The position numbers were made by a program, and so were the translations under genes. This document shows, piece after piece, positions 1-13,195 of a stretch of DNA of 64,000 bases (the stretch's first letter is position 1; each line of letters begins with the position of its first letter). The stretch spans positions 20,365,745 to 20,429,744 of the forward strand of contig CM032660.1 in the NCBI GenBank assembly GCA_019095985.1, written 5' to 3'. Under the pieces are notes generated by a model. That model worked only from the letters and a program-made list of their open reading frames with translations, was not told where the DNA came from and ran no database searches. The stretch is from Streblospio benedicti (lineage: Eukaryota > Annelida > Polychaeta > Spionida > Spionidae).

Positions 1-405
1 TGGCTAAGCTTGGCAGATCGGAGACGGAACCAACGTCTATGTTTATTCTACCAGATTCTGCACAGAGTCCTGGACTTACCACCTCAAGGCATTGACATTG
101 AGCTTCACAATGGAAGAGCTATCCGTGGTAATCATCAGTGGAAGCTAGTGAGGAATTCAGCGGGTGATAGACATTCTCCTCTGTCGAAGGGGACAGTTAC
201 AAGAACAATTCTGGAGTGGAACAATCTGAACCCGGCAACTGTCGAGGCCAACTCTATTATAACTTTTAAGTGTCGGCTATCTGCCAACCCATATGATAAG
301 CAGAACACGCACCACACCCTCCATCATTCATGTGTTGCCTCATGAGAGGAGGCCAGTCCCCATAACTGGGGCTGGCTTATTTGTGATTTAATAAACTAGA
401 TACAC
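1..405 (+). mobile_element. 3' tail of a non-LTR retrotransposon (LINE)
   Basis: The reading frame from 10 to 342 encodes the C-terminal end of a LINE reverse-transcriptase protein: it has the RRRNQRLCLFYQILHRV segment and the T.LEWNNLNP...S.I.TFKCRL ending typical of Jockey/CR1-type elements. After the stop comes a short 3' UTR with a small GC-rich hairpin (GCCAGTCCCC / GGGGCTGGC) and an AT-rich end near 390-405. The 5' part lies outside the window. It sits in the RAPGEF1 intron just upstream of the first visible exon. Family assignment is by motif only. Confidence 0.75.
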
Positions 406-446
406 CTGAACCCCGAGCTTACCTGCTGTGTCCGTGGCTGTTGCAG

Positions 447-3400
447 CGGGAGCAGCGACATGTTCTCGCTGACGTCTGCCAGCTCCGGTGAGGACAGCTC
501 AGGCGTGAGCAGCCTGAGCGGACAGAGCGCGGCGAGCGGCGGGCCGCCCCCGCCCCCGCTACCCGGAAAACAGGTTTGTGGAAGGGTCTGCATTGTCAGT
601 TCATGGCAATCTCTTTTTACACTGTCCATAGATAACATTAATAGCTCACCTGTAGGAGACATGGTGAGCTTTTGTGATCACCTTTCATCCGTCTGTCATC
701 CGTCTCGCCGTCCACAATTCATATTTGCACATAACAATAATTTCTTTATTTTATCGAACGGAAAACAGGTTTGTCACTCTTTTTACACTGTCCCTATGAT
801 ATCTAGCCGTATTTTAATTTTCATACATCTGAAAAAATCGCATACACATGGCTACTTTGGCTAGTCACTCAAGTGATACATTAATGTTTACCAGTATGCA
901 AAAATAAATTGCTGTTCTAATCGTGGGACCTAATCCCCAATTTTGGAATGTTCAAAATGCTTGACTGTCTCTCACAGAGACTGAAAAATTTCATTTTCAT
1001 GTAAAGTGTTCACTATTATGCAAACCAATCAGAATAATGAAAATTCCAATGCAGATCCGGCAAAAACACTGCGTATCATTCCTATAATTTTTATTTTGAT
1101 ATTCAATACCATGATGGAAAATGTTACTCCATGAACTTGCTGTCAGACATTAATGTTAAAAAAGTGGTGTAAAATGTTACTGCAGTGCAGATATATTGTG
1201 GACATATTTATATGTTATATTTTATATCATGTCCAAGTTAAGAGATATCATACAGTACTGTATATACTCTATTAGAATTTGATTATTAGAATACTCATGA
1301 TACTTGTTTGTCTTGGTAGGGTTCATCTTCACATCGTGGCAGTGAAATGGGTCATGGAGATTGTCCCAGAGAGAATGGAGGAGGAAACAGGTACATGTAT
1401 ATAATATATAAATGTTCTGTTCCAGTCTCTTTCCACTTGTGCCTATCCCAATGATTAATGTCACATTCTATCATTCAGTGCAAAAATCACCGGCAATAAC
1501 CCATTCTGATTGGTTGAGAGGCGTGCTAAATTATGCGATTGACCCGTTGCTAATGATTGACTGCACGTTGCTAAGGACTGTAACAAATACACTGGTACGC
1601 TACGTAAAAGTAGATCACCAATCAAACTTTATATAACTTGCCAAAGAGTAGATCTACATGTAATTGCACTCTTTGAAATCCGACTTGTTCTTAGTTTATT
1701 ATTACAACGACCGGCGGATGGTTATGGTTCAGTGAATATTGAATTTGTAGTAGTATTAGCGCCACAATATCATTTATATCGAAAGTTCGTTATGTAATTT
1801 TAGTCTGTATACTATTGGTCTACATCCGCCATAATCTTCAATTGATTACTGTACCTTTTTATAATCCTTTATTGATTAGCCTCATACCCTAAGTATTAAA
1901 TTGTTTTTTTCGTGTCATATTCTTCAATTGATTACTGTACATTTTTTAAAGCTATCATTGTTTAGTCTCGCACATAAGAGGAGAAAAGTGGTTGCGCCAC
2001 AATATCATTTATATCGAGAGTTTGTTATGTTATTTTAGTCTGTGTTGGTCTACATCTGCCCGGCGGGAAATTCATGTGTATTCTGATTCCTTTCAATAAA
2101 CAGTTAAATGAAAGCTAGTCTTAAACCTTCTTATTGGCGTAGTTAATCTTCAGTATGCTACGTGGTTTACTGTGTAAACAAATCACAGCTCACGGCTACG
2201 TTTAGACTAATGACTGCACATTGTTTATATCAAGATAAGAAAGTTTGCGTGTATTTGACATGTTTAGTCATTAATGGAAACTGTAATCATATTTTCTTCA
2301 TGATAGAATGGTATTTGACCACTCGATTGTCGTGTCAATCGTGAAATTGAGCATGCTAACGTCTGCATGCTCAATTTCACGATTGACACGACAATCGAGT
2401 GGTCAAATCCTACAATTCAATTCATCTTTTTTTTTTACCCAGTTGATTTTTGTTATGTGGTATAAAGCAGTGGGTCCAATGATTCAATTACTTTAAGGTA
2501 TATACCTGCTATAAAAAAGCAGGTATATACTATAAAGTAATTGAATCATGACTACATAATTTGTGAACTCTAGTCTACAATAATGTTACCATTATTTGGA
2601 ACTGGAATAGGATCCATCATGGACAATTTTATGAAATTTTGTTAGACATTTGCATAATGCTTATCTACGATTTTAGTTCGTATCCACGAGAGAATTCATC
2701 ATCATCGTCTGAGCGAAGCAACAAGGAGACGGACTCGGGACTCGTGGAAATGATCGGGACACTCGATGATGTGGATGTCACTGACCAGATCATCTTTAAG
2801 AAACCAGTAAAACACATTATTATAGCTTTCAACGATTAGGGATTGTTCACAAATGGTGCTATTGCATTTTCGGGCATTTCTGACCCCCTCCCCACCTTAT
2901 CATTGTGCATCATTATTCTTCCCCCCACCCCCCACCTCCGTGATGGCATCATTTGTGAACGATCCCATTAACTTTTGCTTTTGTAACGGTGATATTTAAC
3001 TCTCTGTGAACATTGTATCATATAAATCTACCATATTGAAACAGTGCAAATATTATTAAAGTAATAATACCATGCACAATTTCGCAGAATGTAAAATAGG
3101 AATGGAAGCAAGCGTGTAGTTGAATTCAAGAATTAGATTAATTCCTTGAAAAGAAACTGCTGCATATATATTATTTGTAGAATGAGGATGGTCCAGATGT
3201 ACAGGGCGGTACAGTAGACGCCCTTGTAGTGCATGCCACCACCACAGGCAAAAACAACTTTATGTATCAGGTACTGTGGCCCTATTAATATTGGCTTCTG
3301 CAATATTTCACTATTTAGTCCATTAAAAAATCATGCGGTGTTTCATTTTTTCACTTATTTAAGATTTTGTGGCGCTTCATTTTCTCACCCTTATTTATCT

Positions 3401-6400
3401 TGATTTATTCTAAATGATGAGATTAGTTGTACATGTATGTTCTCTTTAAGTATTTTTGCCTCTATTTTAGGGACTGATATAGAAATTCCACTGTATTAAG
3501 GTGTCACTACAGAGATAAAATTGATCATGATTTTTGATTTTTTTTAAACATGATTTGTATACAGAACACAAAAAAAATTGATATGATTTTTAGACTAAAT
3601 GGAGAAAAAACTATACAGGTCCACAATAAGTTTTTTGTGACAACGGAAGTGACTATTGCTGATATTTTGATATGTCGATAGAAATCTGTACAAAGACTAC
3701 CTATAACATCTGATTATTTTTCAGGAGGCATTTCTAACCACATATAGAACATTTCTCACACCAGCGAGTCTTCTCGACAAGTTGCTTTATCGCTACAGGA
3801 AGTTTAGTCACATGTTAGACACGAAAAAGAAAAAACTATCGCGCAATGCATTTTCTTTGCTGGTTAGAGTGGTTGACGACCTTTGGTAAATATAATTATA
3901 CTTCCACTTAATGTAAGTACTGGATACTCCACAATAGAAGACAAAGTCATTTAATAACTAATACTCTTTTTTATTAAAAAACTTGGTTTGTATTTTAGTG
4001 AACAGTCTACAGTGATTGGAATTTGGCCTGAAAGATCTCTGTAAACAATACAAAATGAACAGAATGTGTACATTTATCATGTCGAGTATTCAACAACTCC
4101 TCACCATGAATATGATCGTTACTGCAGTACATAAATTTTCTTGATATAGTAATGTTTGAACCTTGAAGCAATTTGTAACACTTGTATAGGTATTTTTTTT
4201 AATTTACAGCATAGATGTGGATGAAGAAGTAATTCAGACCCTGCTAGATTTAGTCCTAGAGTTGGTGTCTGATGGTGAACTAACGCTGGCACGCATACTG
4301 AGGAAGAAAGTACTGGAGAAAGTCGAGTACCGAAAACAGTATTTGGAAAACCGCTCTCACCAGATGACGCTTTTATCATCTTATCATCTGCAATCTCGGT
4401 ATTTATACAGTTTTCTTTCTATCTCCAGAAACAGTACATCAATTTTGACAATATGCACATTAAAATCTTGAAGTCATTTTATACAATAGATTTTATATAA
4501 TCGGTTTAATTTCTATGAATAATTTCAGGCCAAACATTTTGACTGACTTCAAATCCATCCACCTGGCGGAGCAGATGACAAGGCTCGACTCAGAAATCTT
4601 TTTGAAAATAGAGGTACAGACTCAGTACACCAATACTATAGCTAAATTTGTCTGTTATTTTGATAACATTTATATATAAAAAGGATTCTTTATTATGTCT
4701 ACCGGATATTTGATACATTGGTTTTTTAACAATATCCATATATTAATTGCTATTTTTATTTGTTGACAATGGCGTGGGAGTCCGAGGAAATAGGTTATTG
4801 TGATACTGTACTTTTAATAGTACTTGTACACTTATTTTCATCACTAGAAATCTCATTACGTTTTCCCCAAACACTAAATAAATGCGTTCCTTAGATCCCT
4901 GAGGTGTTGCTGTGGGCGAAAGAGCAGAATGAAGATCAGAGTCCGAATCTCACCAAGTTCACAGAGCACTTCAATAAGATGTCCTATTGGTGCCGCACGC
5001 AGGTGCTACAGCAAGAAGACCCCAAAGAGCGCGAGAGATACATGATCAAGTTCATCAAAATCATGAAGGTAAGAAAGGGTTCATCGTGTAGGTTATATAT
5101 TAAGATTAACATGATTCTTCAATCACAACATTAGATTTAGCTTATTTACAGTTTTGGACATTCATCTATGTCCATCCTCAGAATCACTCTCTGCGCATGT
5201 CAGTTCGAGCAGCTTCTCATTAACATAATGTGGCTGTAAGTGTGATATAGTTGGTTCATGACATCTTTGTTGAAACTGTAAATAAAAAAGGTACATCAAG
5301 TTTTGTGTTTGAAGAATCATGTTAATTAAGGTAACTTCACCATCTGCGTCTTATGGTAGTCAATATTCAGTCATGTCAAGCCTGATTACGTCCCTTCTAT
5401 TTAACCCTTAGGCCTGACCTTTTGTTGTTTCCAGAACAGTTTCAAGTAGAATAGAGTACAATTTGTAGTTGTGTAGAGCTCACTGTACTTTAATTTATAT
5501 ATTTGGTCATTGTGGTTATGTGTACATTTTCTAATCATGCTAGTCTATAAAACCGAAGAGGTAAAAGAAAACCCTGATGGGAACGGTAAAAAATATACTG
5601 GGCAGCCAGACCACACCTCAAATTGAGGAATGTGTAGAGCCTGTCCAAACAAATTTAGGATTTGATTGATTGATTATTTGACTATTTTCAGCACTTGCGA
5701 CGGATGAATAATTTTAACTCTTACTTGGCCATACTGTCGGCCCTTGATTCGGCACCACTGAGGAGGCTTGAGTGGCAGCGGCAAAATCTAGAAGTAAGAT
5801 CAGGTTCAAGTTATAACTGAATATAATATTTTTCATAGTTGATTACCTGGTAAGTAGCGCTTTTAGTTGTGACATTCATTTTTGATCTCCATTTTTATGA
5901 ATAGTTTTTGTATTTAGATACCATGGGCATTTGTATGTTGGTAAGCTTACTACCAAGATAATAGATAGGCAGTCAGAGTTGTTTTCTCCAAAGAATCAAA
6001 ATTTATTATGATCATCGAGGAAAAAAGGAGTAAATTTACGAATGTAAAAGTGCCCTCTTGTTGAAAAATATATCGATTTTAGTGGGACTAGCTTTTTGAA
6101 GGAAAAGTCTGCATCATGGTTATGGTGAAGATGAATTCTGATATTTCCTTTCCAGGCACTGAAGGAGTTCTGTCAATTGATTGACAGTTCCTCATCGTTC
6201 CGTGCATACAGACTAGCATTGGCAGAGGCAGAACCACCATGCATACCCTACATGTGAGTGTCATTTGAATGTAACATGTCTTTGAAGAATGAAATCACTC
6301 TAAAGTCAGTCACTTAGCAAAACTACTATTCGGGACAATTGTTATGCCAGTGATATTTTCAATGCAGAACAGGTTTTATTGATCTTTATTACTGTGTGAC

Positions 6401-7548
6401 TAGGAAATGTACACAAACCCAGCACTTTACATGAATTTCTAAATGCTAAATGGTGCAATTCCATTGTTTTGTGACTGACATTACATGTTTAAGACGATTT
6501 CCTCATAGTGGGAACAGAACATTGTCCGGGAAAAAAACGATGTGCTTGAAATGGGTTCATTAAGTGATCTCTGAGTCTTTAATATGCACACCAGAATAAG
6601 AATCATTTTTGGCTTTCTTTGAATGATTTACTGTACATATAGTGGACAAAAAAAAATTACATACATCGAGTTATTAATGTTTGTCATTAGGGCAGAATTT
6701 CATTCTTTGAAAATCAACGTTTTATCAAAAGTCTTAAAACAATTAAAGCGCATTAGAAATTAAACTGACAGGTACTTGTTATCACAATATGAAAGGTTTA
6801 TCATAGATTGTGATTTTGAAGAATTTCGTATTTCTTGAAATAATCATTGAACTGTATGTACAATGAATTATATGATTATCATATACTTACCAAATTGTTA
6901 TAAGTGGAAATGTTTAAATTGATTCTATCAGCTAAATTTGTGATGTCCTTTTTCATTTGATTAACAGTAGGGCCATGATTTCTTTTAATATCTATGATTA
7001 TACTTTGTTGCAGTGGTCTAATCCTACAAGACTTAACGTTTGTTCACATCGGGAATCCTGACCACTTAGAAGACAAAGAAATCGTCAACTTCTCCAAGCG
7101 GTGGCAACAATTCAATATTCTAGAGAATATGAAGAGGTTTCAAAAATGGTATATTCTTTTTATTATTTAACTCTACCTGTGTAAATTTGTTAATTTAAAT
7201 TTAGAATTTTTTAAAAACATCAAAAACAAGATGATTTTTGTTCTTGTTATGAAAATATGCTTATAGATTTTATAAATTGAAAACAAATAATGTATTTGGA
7301 TATTTCTTTTTTGTGCTTTTTATTTGATATTTACATGTTCCAATGCTATAATTATATAAAGTTTTATGTCAAATAACATCATGACATTTTACTTTTCTAA
7401 TTTCTTTTGCAGCAACTTTCATATTCAGAAAAATGCAAAAATTCTTGCATTTTTCAATGACTTTGAAGAGTTTATGTCCGAGGAATCACTGTGGCAAATC
7501 TCCGAAACGATAAAACCAAGGAAACAAACCAAATGCACAAACCCATGA
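447..7548 (+). CDS. RAPGEF1: Rap guanine nucleotide exchange factor 1 (C3G), C-terminal part
   Basis: C3G activates Rap1 and related Ras-family GTPases below Crk-type adaptors. Twelve exons join in consistent phase: 447-573, 1320-1390, 2677-2806, 3181-3270, 3725-3885, 4210-4398, 4529-4613, 4895-5068, 5692-5793, 6156-6253, 7014-7148, 7413-7548. They give the last 498 residues (human C3G has about 1077). The first exon carries a proline run (GGPPPPPLPGK), probably an SH3-binding site. The RasGEF N-terminal (REM) domain starts near DGPDVQGG and continues EAFLTTYRTFLTP; the CDC25 catalytic domain includes IPEVLLWAKEQNE, NNFNSYLAILSALDSAP, IDSSSSFRAYR, PPCIPY, GLILQDLTFVHIGNP and NFSKRWQQFNIL. The end, SETIKPRKQT, matches the C3G tail, which separates it from SOS or RasGRF. 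Exon 447 begins two bases into a codon, so coding exons continue upstream. The 71-nt exon 1320-1390 is supported by splice sites and phase alone. Confidence 0.95.
862..1165 (+). repeat. Dispersed repeat family A, copy 1
   Basis: About 300 bp starting near AGTCACTCAAGTGATAC and ending near CTTGCTGTCAGACATTAA. The same sequence recurs at 29216-29440 (-), about 38240-38540 (-) and about 38540-39095 (+), each ending in a TTGCTGT(C/T)AG motif. There is no coding capacity. This is probably a non-autonomous element; the class is not determined. It lies in a RAPGEF1 intron. Confidence 0.75.
1755..2065 (+). repeat. Imperfect direct repeat in a RAPGEF1 intron
   Basis: The segment beginning GCGCCACAATATCATTTATA occurs at 1759 and again at 1994, each followed by TTTTAGTCTGT and TTGGTCTACATC. 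Between them a second pair, TCTTCAATTGATTACTGTAC, occurs at about 1836 and 1921. This looks like diverged tandem duplication. Confidence 0.65.
2313..2408. repeat. Perfect 44-bp palindrome with 8-nt loop
   Basis: Bases 2313-2356 are the exact reverse complement of 2365-2408, separated by the loop TAACGTCT. The arms end in GCATGC next to the loop. It lies in the RAPGEF1 intron between exons 1320-1390 and 2677-2806. Perfect arms of this length imply a very recent fold-back insertion or arm correction. Confidence 0.9.
2479..2549. repeat. Second palindrome, about 31-bp arms
   Basis: The left arm (ATGATTCAATTACTTTA then AGGTATATACCTGCT) pairs with the right arm ending at 2549 with only small bulges; the loop is a short A-rich run at about 2511-2517. 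It follows the perfect palindrome 70 bp downstream. Confidence 0.8.
5101..5330. mobile_element. Short inverted-repeat element (MITE) in RAPGEF1 intron
   Basis: The left arm 5101-5154 (TAAGATTAACATGATTCTTC ... TTTACAGTTT) is matched in reverse complement by 5274-5330 (AACTGTAAATAAAA ... GAAGAATCATGTTAATTAAG). There is about 120 bp between the arms and no open frame. It begins 32 bp after the splice donor of exon 4895-5068. Confidence 0.7.
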
Positions 7549-9275
7549 AATTCAAATTGATAGGAATATTTAATCTTTCATCAGTTGAAAAGTGCATTAT
7601 GATAAAAATAAGATGTTCTTCTCAGACAATATAAGAATAATATTAGACAACATTTGGTAATATTTCACTATCTAAAAGATTTAGAAGTGAATATAGATTA
7701 TGTGGAATACTTATTTTGGATAAATCTATCGATGTTATGCTCATGATGATGATAAATCAACATCACATTATAGAAGTGAATTTTAACATGTATAAATGAT
7801 CCAATGATATGCAAGATTATCTTACAAATATATTGCTTCTAGAAGAATATATGTTGTTTGGTTAAGAGAATATAAAACTTTTACACACGCATTTCCAGCA
7901 TCAAACTCTGTAATGTTGAAGAGAATATTGCATATGGACATTTAGCCTTTGTTTACCCCAAAGTTCATATAATTTTTTGTATTTTAAAGTGGTCCTAATA
8001 ATCAATAGTAAATCTGGTGCTGAATACATTACCTCGTCTAGATGAATGAAAGTAAGATTAGAGAAAGTGCTCAATTTATTGGCAACATCATAAACATCAG
8101 ATAGCATTCACTTAACAAATATTTATTTGCTCTATCAGATAGTTATGTCCACTACATCCCATTACAACATACAACGTATGTGTTACCTTGGGGACAGACC
8201 TATGTGAGGATGGTGCCAATAACTTGAGCACGTCCTCTACTAGTTCTTGTTTTAGATAATAAAAGCAATGTGTATGGTGCTGAATATGAACCTGGTAAAT
8301 GATAGAAGTTGTTCATGATCATGTCGCTTCTTTATGTGTACATGCCATATTTACAAAATCATTCAGTTACAATCAAAGTATGCACTTTTGCCACTTTATA
8401 ATATGTAATTGTAGGTATACATTTATATGTTTACAGTTCTATATCCTGATGAATGATGTGCCGCGTATATTTGAACACTGCTAACTTCTCTGAATTATCT
8501 TTTAAGATATTGTTTTTATTAGCCAGTAACTTGGGTGAGAAAAATGATGCATGAAGTGCAAGTTCTTTATTAAGTTAAGAATATAAATTATGCGAAATTA
8601 GTGGCGCATACATGTAGTTTATTGTTGTAAGTTAATTTCTGTGTACAAATTCATTATTTTATGATTTTCATGTATTATCTCTTACAACATGTTATCTGTT
8701 AGTGATAAATGATGTTCTTGAACTGTGTTATTGAATTTATTGTGTCAAGTCTTCGACGTATTGTCCACTGAAGAGATGAATATTCAATATGTTGAGTTTT
8801 TAGTTTTGAAAATTATCTTACTGCATCAAAAATTATGTATATTTTGGCTCAAATTTTCTATTTATGTTATTGTGTTTTTTGAAAACTATTTAGTGTAGAT
8901 TGTTACCATATAACAAATTTCACCTTTGTATATTTTCATTATGTATAGTTCTATTTTAAAGCATTCGGATATATTATTGCTATTTACATATAGAATTTTT
9001 ACAAGAAAAGTTACATGTATGTAAAGAATTACCATGTTATTATGCCAAATCAGTATTTTAAGAGCATATAAATGTGGTAGTAATGTAAATGATAAAATTC
9101 AGTTTGCACAGGTAGAAAAAAAATGAAAATGAATTACATTGAAAATATTGTGACTGAGCTCTGACTGACGTGGGTGGTATCGGAAATAATGAAATTTTAC
9201 TTTGGATTAGATACCACTTCTGATTGGTACTGCATATTTATTGCTGTGCATAAGTTGTTTTCTCTTGAATGATAA
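7549..9275 (+). other. RAPGEF1 3' UTR and following AT-rich intergenic DNA
   Basis: No gene is visible on either strand. The first AATAAA after the RAPGEF1 stop that I can find is at 8258-8263, about 710 bp downstream, and could end the transcript. The rest is AT-rich sequence with only short chance open frames. Confidence 0.4.
8258..8263 (+). terminator. Candidate polyadenylation signal of RAPGEF1
   Basis: AATAAA hexamer about 710 bp after the RAPGEF1 stop codon. Position alone supports it, and such hexamers are common in AT-rich DNA. Confidence 0.3.
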
Positions 9276-9281
9276 TATTTG

Positions 9282-10934
9282 CAGAGATGTGAACTTACGG
9301 GAAATACCCGTAATTTTACGTTTGAGTTCTGAAAAATCATTACGTCCGGGCTACAGTTTATTACAGGATTTCAATAGTTTCATAGAAAATATACACTTTT
9401 TCCTTGAAATATCAAGTCCGCGGCCGATTTGACACACATTGACCCAGTTTTGCCGTTCAATGTGACCTCAATTTCCTAAAAACGAAAGTAGCTTTGGCTG
9501 GATCACGCCGGTAATTAATGGTGTGCGTGGAAAACGTGTTTTCGTGCTGTTATTTTTGCGTTGCATTAAATACGTTTATAGTTGGGTGCCAATCACTGCA
9601 TTTTCAAAAATGGCGACTGGTTTCAGTTTAGCAAATTTTTACTTAAATTATTTCATTTTTACAGGATAAACAGCGATTAGTTCAGCTTACCTGGCCCCAT
9701 TTTTCATGGACGGACGTAGTGATTTATAATAAATTGATGGCCCCATTTTCATCTATCAATGGCCCAACTATTTTCAGTGTTTAAGTCTTCTGCTATTTCA
9801 CAAAAAAGATATTGAATCACCTCTTTAGTGTACAGTCACAACAGACAAGTGCCAGTGGGATGGGTTTGGGGTTTGTTAACATGGTGTACATTAAGATTTT
9901 ATTAAGCTGTTTGGGCTGATTTTTGACAGGTTAGGCATTTGGCGGATGTAAAAACATTTTTGATGAGTTTTCTTGCTGATTTTCATTTTACATCATTATT
10001 TATAGGTGTCAGTGTCTTATTATTTGATAAATCCTCTTTATTAAGGAGTGGGGCATTAGTACTGTTGCACATGCTAGACTTTTGGAGGAAAGCACATTTT
10101 CTACATGTCAAAGTGCTCTTCAAATATATAGACTTGCAATATAATTATCTTGTCAATCGACTCGGCAAAGTTGGTTAGAGGTACTTTGACAGGCGTAGCG
10201 GGTAAACTGGGAGAGGGGGATACACACCTCTTGCAAAAAGGAGTTCTAGGGGATTTCCCCCAATTTTTTGAAAATGTGATGCATTTTTTCTGCAATCTAG
10301 TGTATAATTTACTCCAAAATTGGGTACTTGATGGATTTGAAATAGATCCTTTAACTAACCAAATACATATACATGGAGCAATAAGCAGTTGTTGCATTCG
10401 GATATTTATACAGACTGTAACTAAATGCATAACTGTAGTTTGTTGAAACAAAAATATTATGTACATTTTTACTATCCATTGACCATTCTAAACACAGAAC
10501 AGTGTTATAGAATAGTCTTATTTAAATATAAGTTAAAAAATACATATTAAACCAGAAGATAATGAAATTTTGGCCCGTGTGTTCCATATGGTATGTTCTA
10601 ATTACTCAGAATTTTCTCCCCCAAATCTTGATTGGCAAACAAAAAACTGGCCCCATTTTTCATCCTCCATGGGGAGTTGACCCCATTGAGAAAAATCCTA
10701 GAATCAACACTGCAGTGTCAAAGTCTTCTGCTCTTCACAAAAAGATATTGAATCAGAACTTAGTGTACACACTACAGACACAGTGCCAGTGGGATGGGTT
10801 TGGGGTTTGTTTACATGGTGTACATTAAGATTTTATTAAGATTTTTCTTATTTTTTATTAAGATTTTTGCTGGAAAATTAAGATTTTTCAAGGTTCTGAT
10901 TAAGATTTTATGCGGTGATAGGTTCACATCTCTG
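9282..10934. mobile_element. Non-autonomous hAT-like DNA transposon with target duplication
   Basis: The element begins CAGAGATGTGAAC and ends GTTCACATCTCTG, a perfect 13-bp terminal inverted repeat. It is flanked on both sides by TATTTG (9276-9281 and 10935-10940). The CAGAG...CTCTG ends resemble hAT elements, though these usually make 8-bp duplications, so the class is tentative. No transposase frame is seen in its 1653 bp. Two internal segments are duplicated in direct orientation: about 9690-9905 and about 10640-10850 share GGCCCCATTTTTCAT, AAGTCTTCTGCT and CAGTGGGATGGGTTTGGGG. Confidence 0.8.
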
Positions 10935-10940
10935 TATTTG

Positions 10941-11555
10941 CAGAACCATCAGATTAAAAGTCATATTGTTTTTATCATTATGCAGCATTACCACATTTTT
11001 GCTCTTCAAAAAAGGGTAACAAGCAATTATCTTTTCCGCTTCTACTGTTGGTTAGAATACTTTGAAATTAAAACTGAGCTTGATCTTTTTCATGTTTAAA
11101 AATTTAATGATAGTAAAGCGTGCATTTTTCTTGTGTCTGAAAATCAAGGCAATCTGATAGAAGTGTTGAAAAGCAGTTGTTGCATTTCTGTATTTTTTGT
11201 TGTTGTGTGTATGATTATGAATGTGATCAAGGTGCTTATGGGTCAATTTACAGTATCTTCTTTATATACAAACCTCTATTGGGTTTCACTGACTATAGAT
11301 GCTCACGCCAGCACCTCGACATACAGGTCTACGTACATTTTAGTGAGCAAACATTATCTCACCATGAAGAACCATTAAACCAATAAAAACATGTTACTAT
11401 AAATCAGCTTTGAATTTTACAAGAAAGTGGCTGATTAAAACAATGACATGTTTTTTTCTGTAACCTAGCATAAAACTAGAAAATCAAACAAAATCTTAAG
11501 TTTCATGATGTTCACATGTCATTGCATATTTTTTGTGGTACAGGTTATGAATTAA
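10941..11555. other. AT-rich intergenic DNA, no feature seen
   Basis: Only short chance open frames lie between the hAT-like element and the 1.6-kb duplication. Confidence 0.5.
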
Positions 11556-11559
11556 ATCA

Positions 11560-13195
11560 TGAAATGTTTAAGATATATCATACATCTGATGTACATTTTG
11601 TACTAAAAAAAGTATTAAAAAAGATATCCACCACAATGTTTCTGTAGCCTATTTAGTTAACATTGCCATAACTTTTTTATTATAGGGATGTGGCGTTATT
11701 GTAGTTACTATACATGGATGTCAAATTTTAGGTTCTCTTTTACTATCATGGATGTCAAATTTTATTTATTACATTAAGATTCTGATTATTGACATTTAGT
11801 TTATGAAATATATGTAGATTGTGATTCTAAAAGTATATGTATATTTTGCTAAACTTTTTAGTTTGTGATATTTTATAAAAATCATTGAGCCACATTCGAT
11901 GCACAGGCATTAGTCTTGGTCAATATATTATAATTATTCAATTGACAGAAAATTAAGTTGTCAGGCATGGTTAGTTTAGTATCATTTAAAATTGATGAAT
12001 TTGCTCAAAAATTGTATTGTAAATTATGCCGATTTTTAGTGAAACTTAATTATTATAACTGTGAACTACTGCCTGTGTTAGCTTCTACATGACAAGCAAT
12101 CAGTATTGTGATTTTTGCCGCTCGAGCTAGCTTCTTGTTTGCTTGTATTAATTTGTTATATACATTGTACATATAGATAGGATTTTTTTAAAAATTCTTT
12201 TCATTCTTTATATCCATCCATGTTGCCAAACTGGAAATTATGAAGAGAATATTCTAGACAAGGTCTTTAAAATTAAATATTTCATGTAGCTTTATGTTTT
12301 TGTCAGAACTATTGAGACTATTAGATTTATATTTATCTGATGTATATCAAGTTATTTTTTATTATTTTATAGTTATTAATTAGTTATATATTTTTTAATT
12401 ATTCTATAGCTATTAATTAGTTGTCAATTTTATAGTTAAGTAGGTTAAGCAGTTTGAATTAGCTTTTAAGTTAATAACTATTATGATAATTTAATCTTAA
12501 ACATTTAGCTGACGATCAGTGTTTTCCAAGGTGCACAGGTTTGAAAAAATATTTTAACTGTTCAACGACTGACTATTATTATTTCTAATAGCATTGCTAC
12601 ATTGTATGGGATTATTGGTTATCAATCTATTAGTTTAAGCTTTTTTGCTAATAACAATTTTATGCATTTTATGAAAATATAAACTGGCCAAGATGTTTCG
12701 TGTGAAGTACCCGTAAACAAATAAAAGGTGCAACATTTAAGGTTGTTATTTTGTGTTTGATTACATTGCATTATAGTTTATTTGGTCATCAAAAAAAAAT
12801 ATTCAAGATTTTTGCAGTTGGGAAAGAAACGTGACCTCATAGAATAAGAAATATATGAATGTAAAAAAGGTTTTGTTATCTACTTATAAGATAAATATCA
12901 AGTTTTCTGATATACAGGTAATGAATGATCAAAATACTTTAAAACCCTGGGGTAAAACCATTAACCAAGATATTGCTTATATTATGTGTTATAGAGAAGC
13001 ATTGGCTTTATAACCAAAAAGGTTTTATAACCAAAAAGTTACAAAATATACAAGCTACTATTTCTCTTATAGTATTTCGCATTTGCGTATCTTATTTAAA
13101 AGATACGCAGCAATGGTAAAGTGTGTAGTGACAACAAAGTGGACTACAAATTTGGACTAATCTTTCTGATTTGAAATATATAGTAAGTATATTCA
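11560..13195 (+). repeat. Direct duplication, copy 1
   Basis: About 1.6 kb that recurs in the same orientation at about 14360-15955 with few substitutions and small indels. Shared landmarks include GATATCCACCACAATGTTTC, TGCCGCTCGAGCTAGCTTCT and CCTGGGGTAAAACCATTAAC. The copy continues at least to about 13240 (CAAGTTGTCACATTTAAATC), whose partner lies at about 16612 beyond a LINE fragment in copy 2. No convincing gene lies in either copy. Confidence 0.85.

Noticed and set aside
5630-5690. LINE 3' end with a TTGATTGATTGATT tail
   Set aside because: The short TTGATTGATTGATT tail recalls CR1/L2 ends, but no LINE coding sequence or UTR is recognisable beside it.
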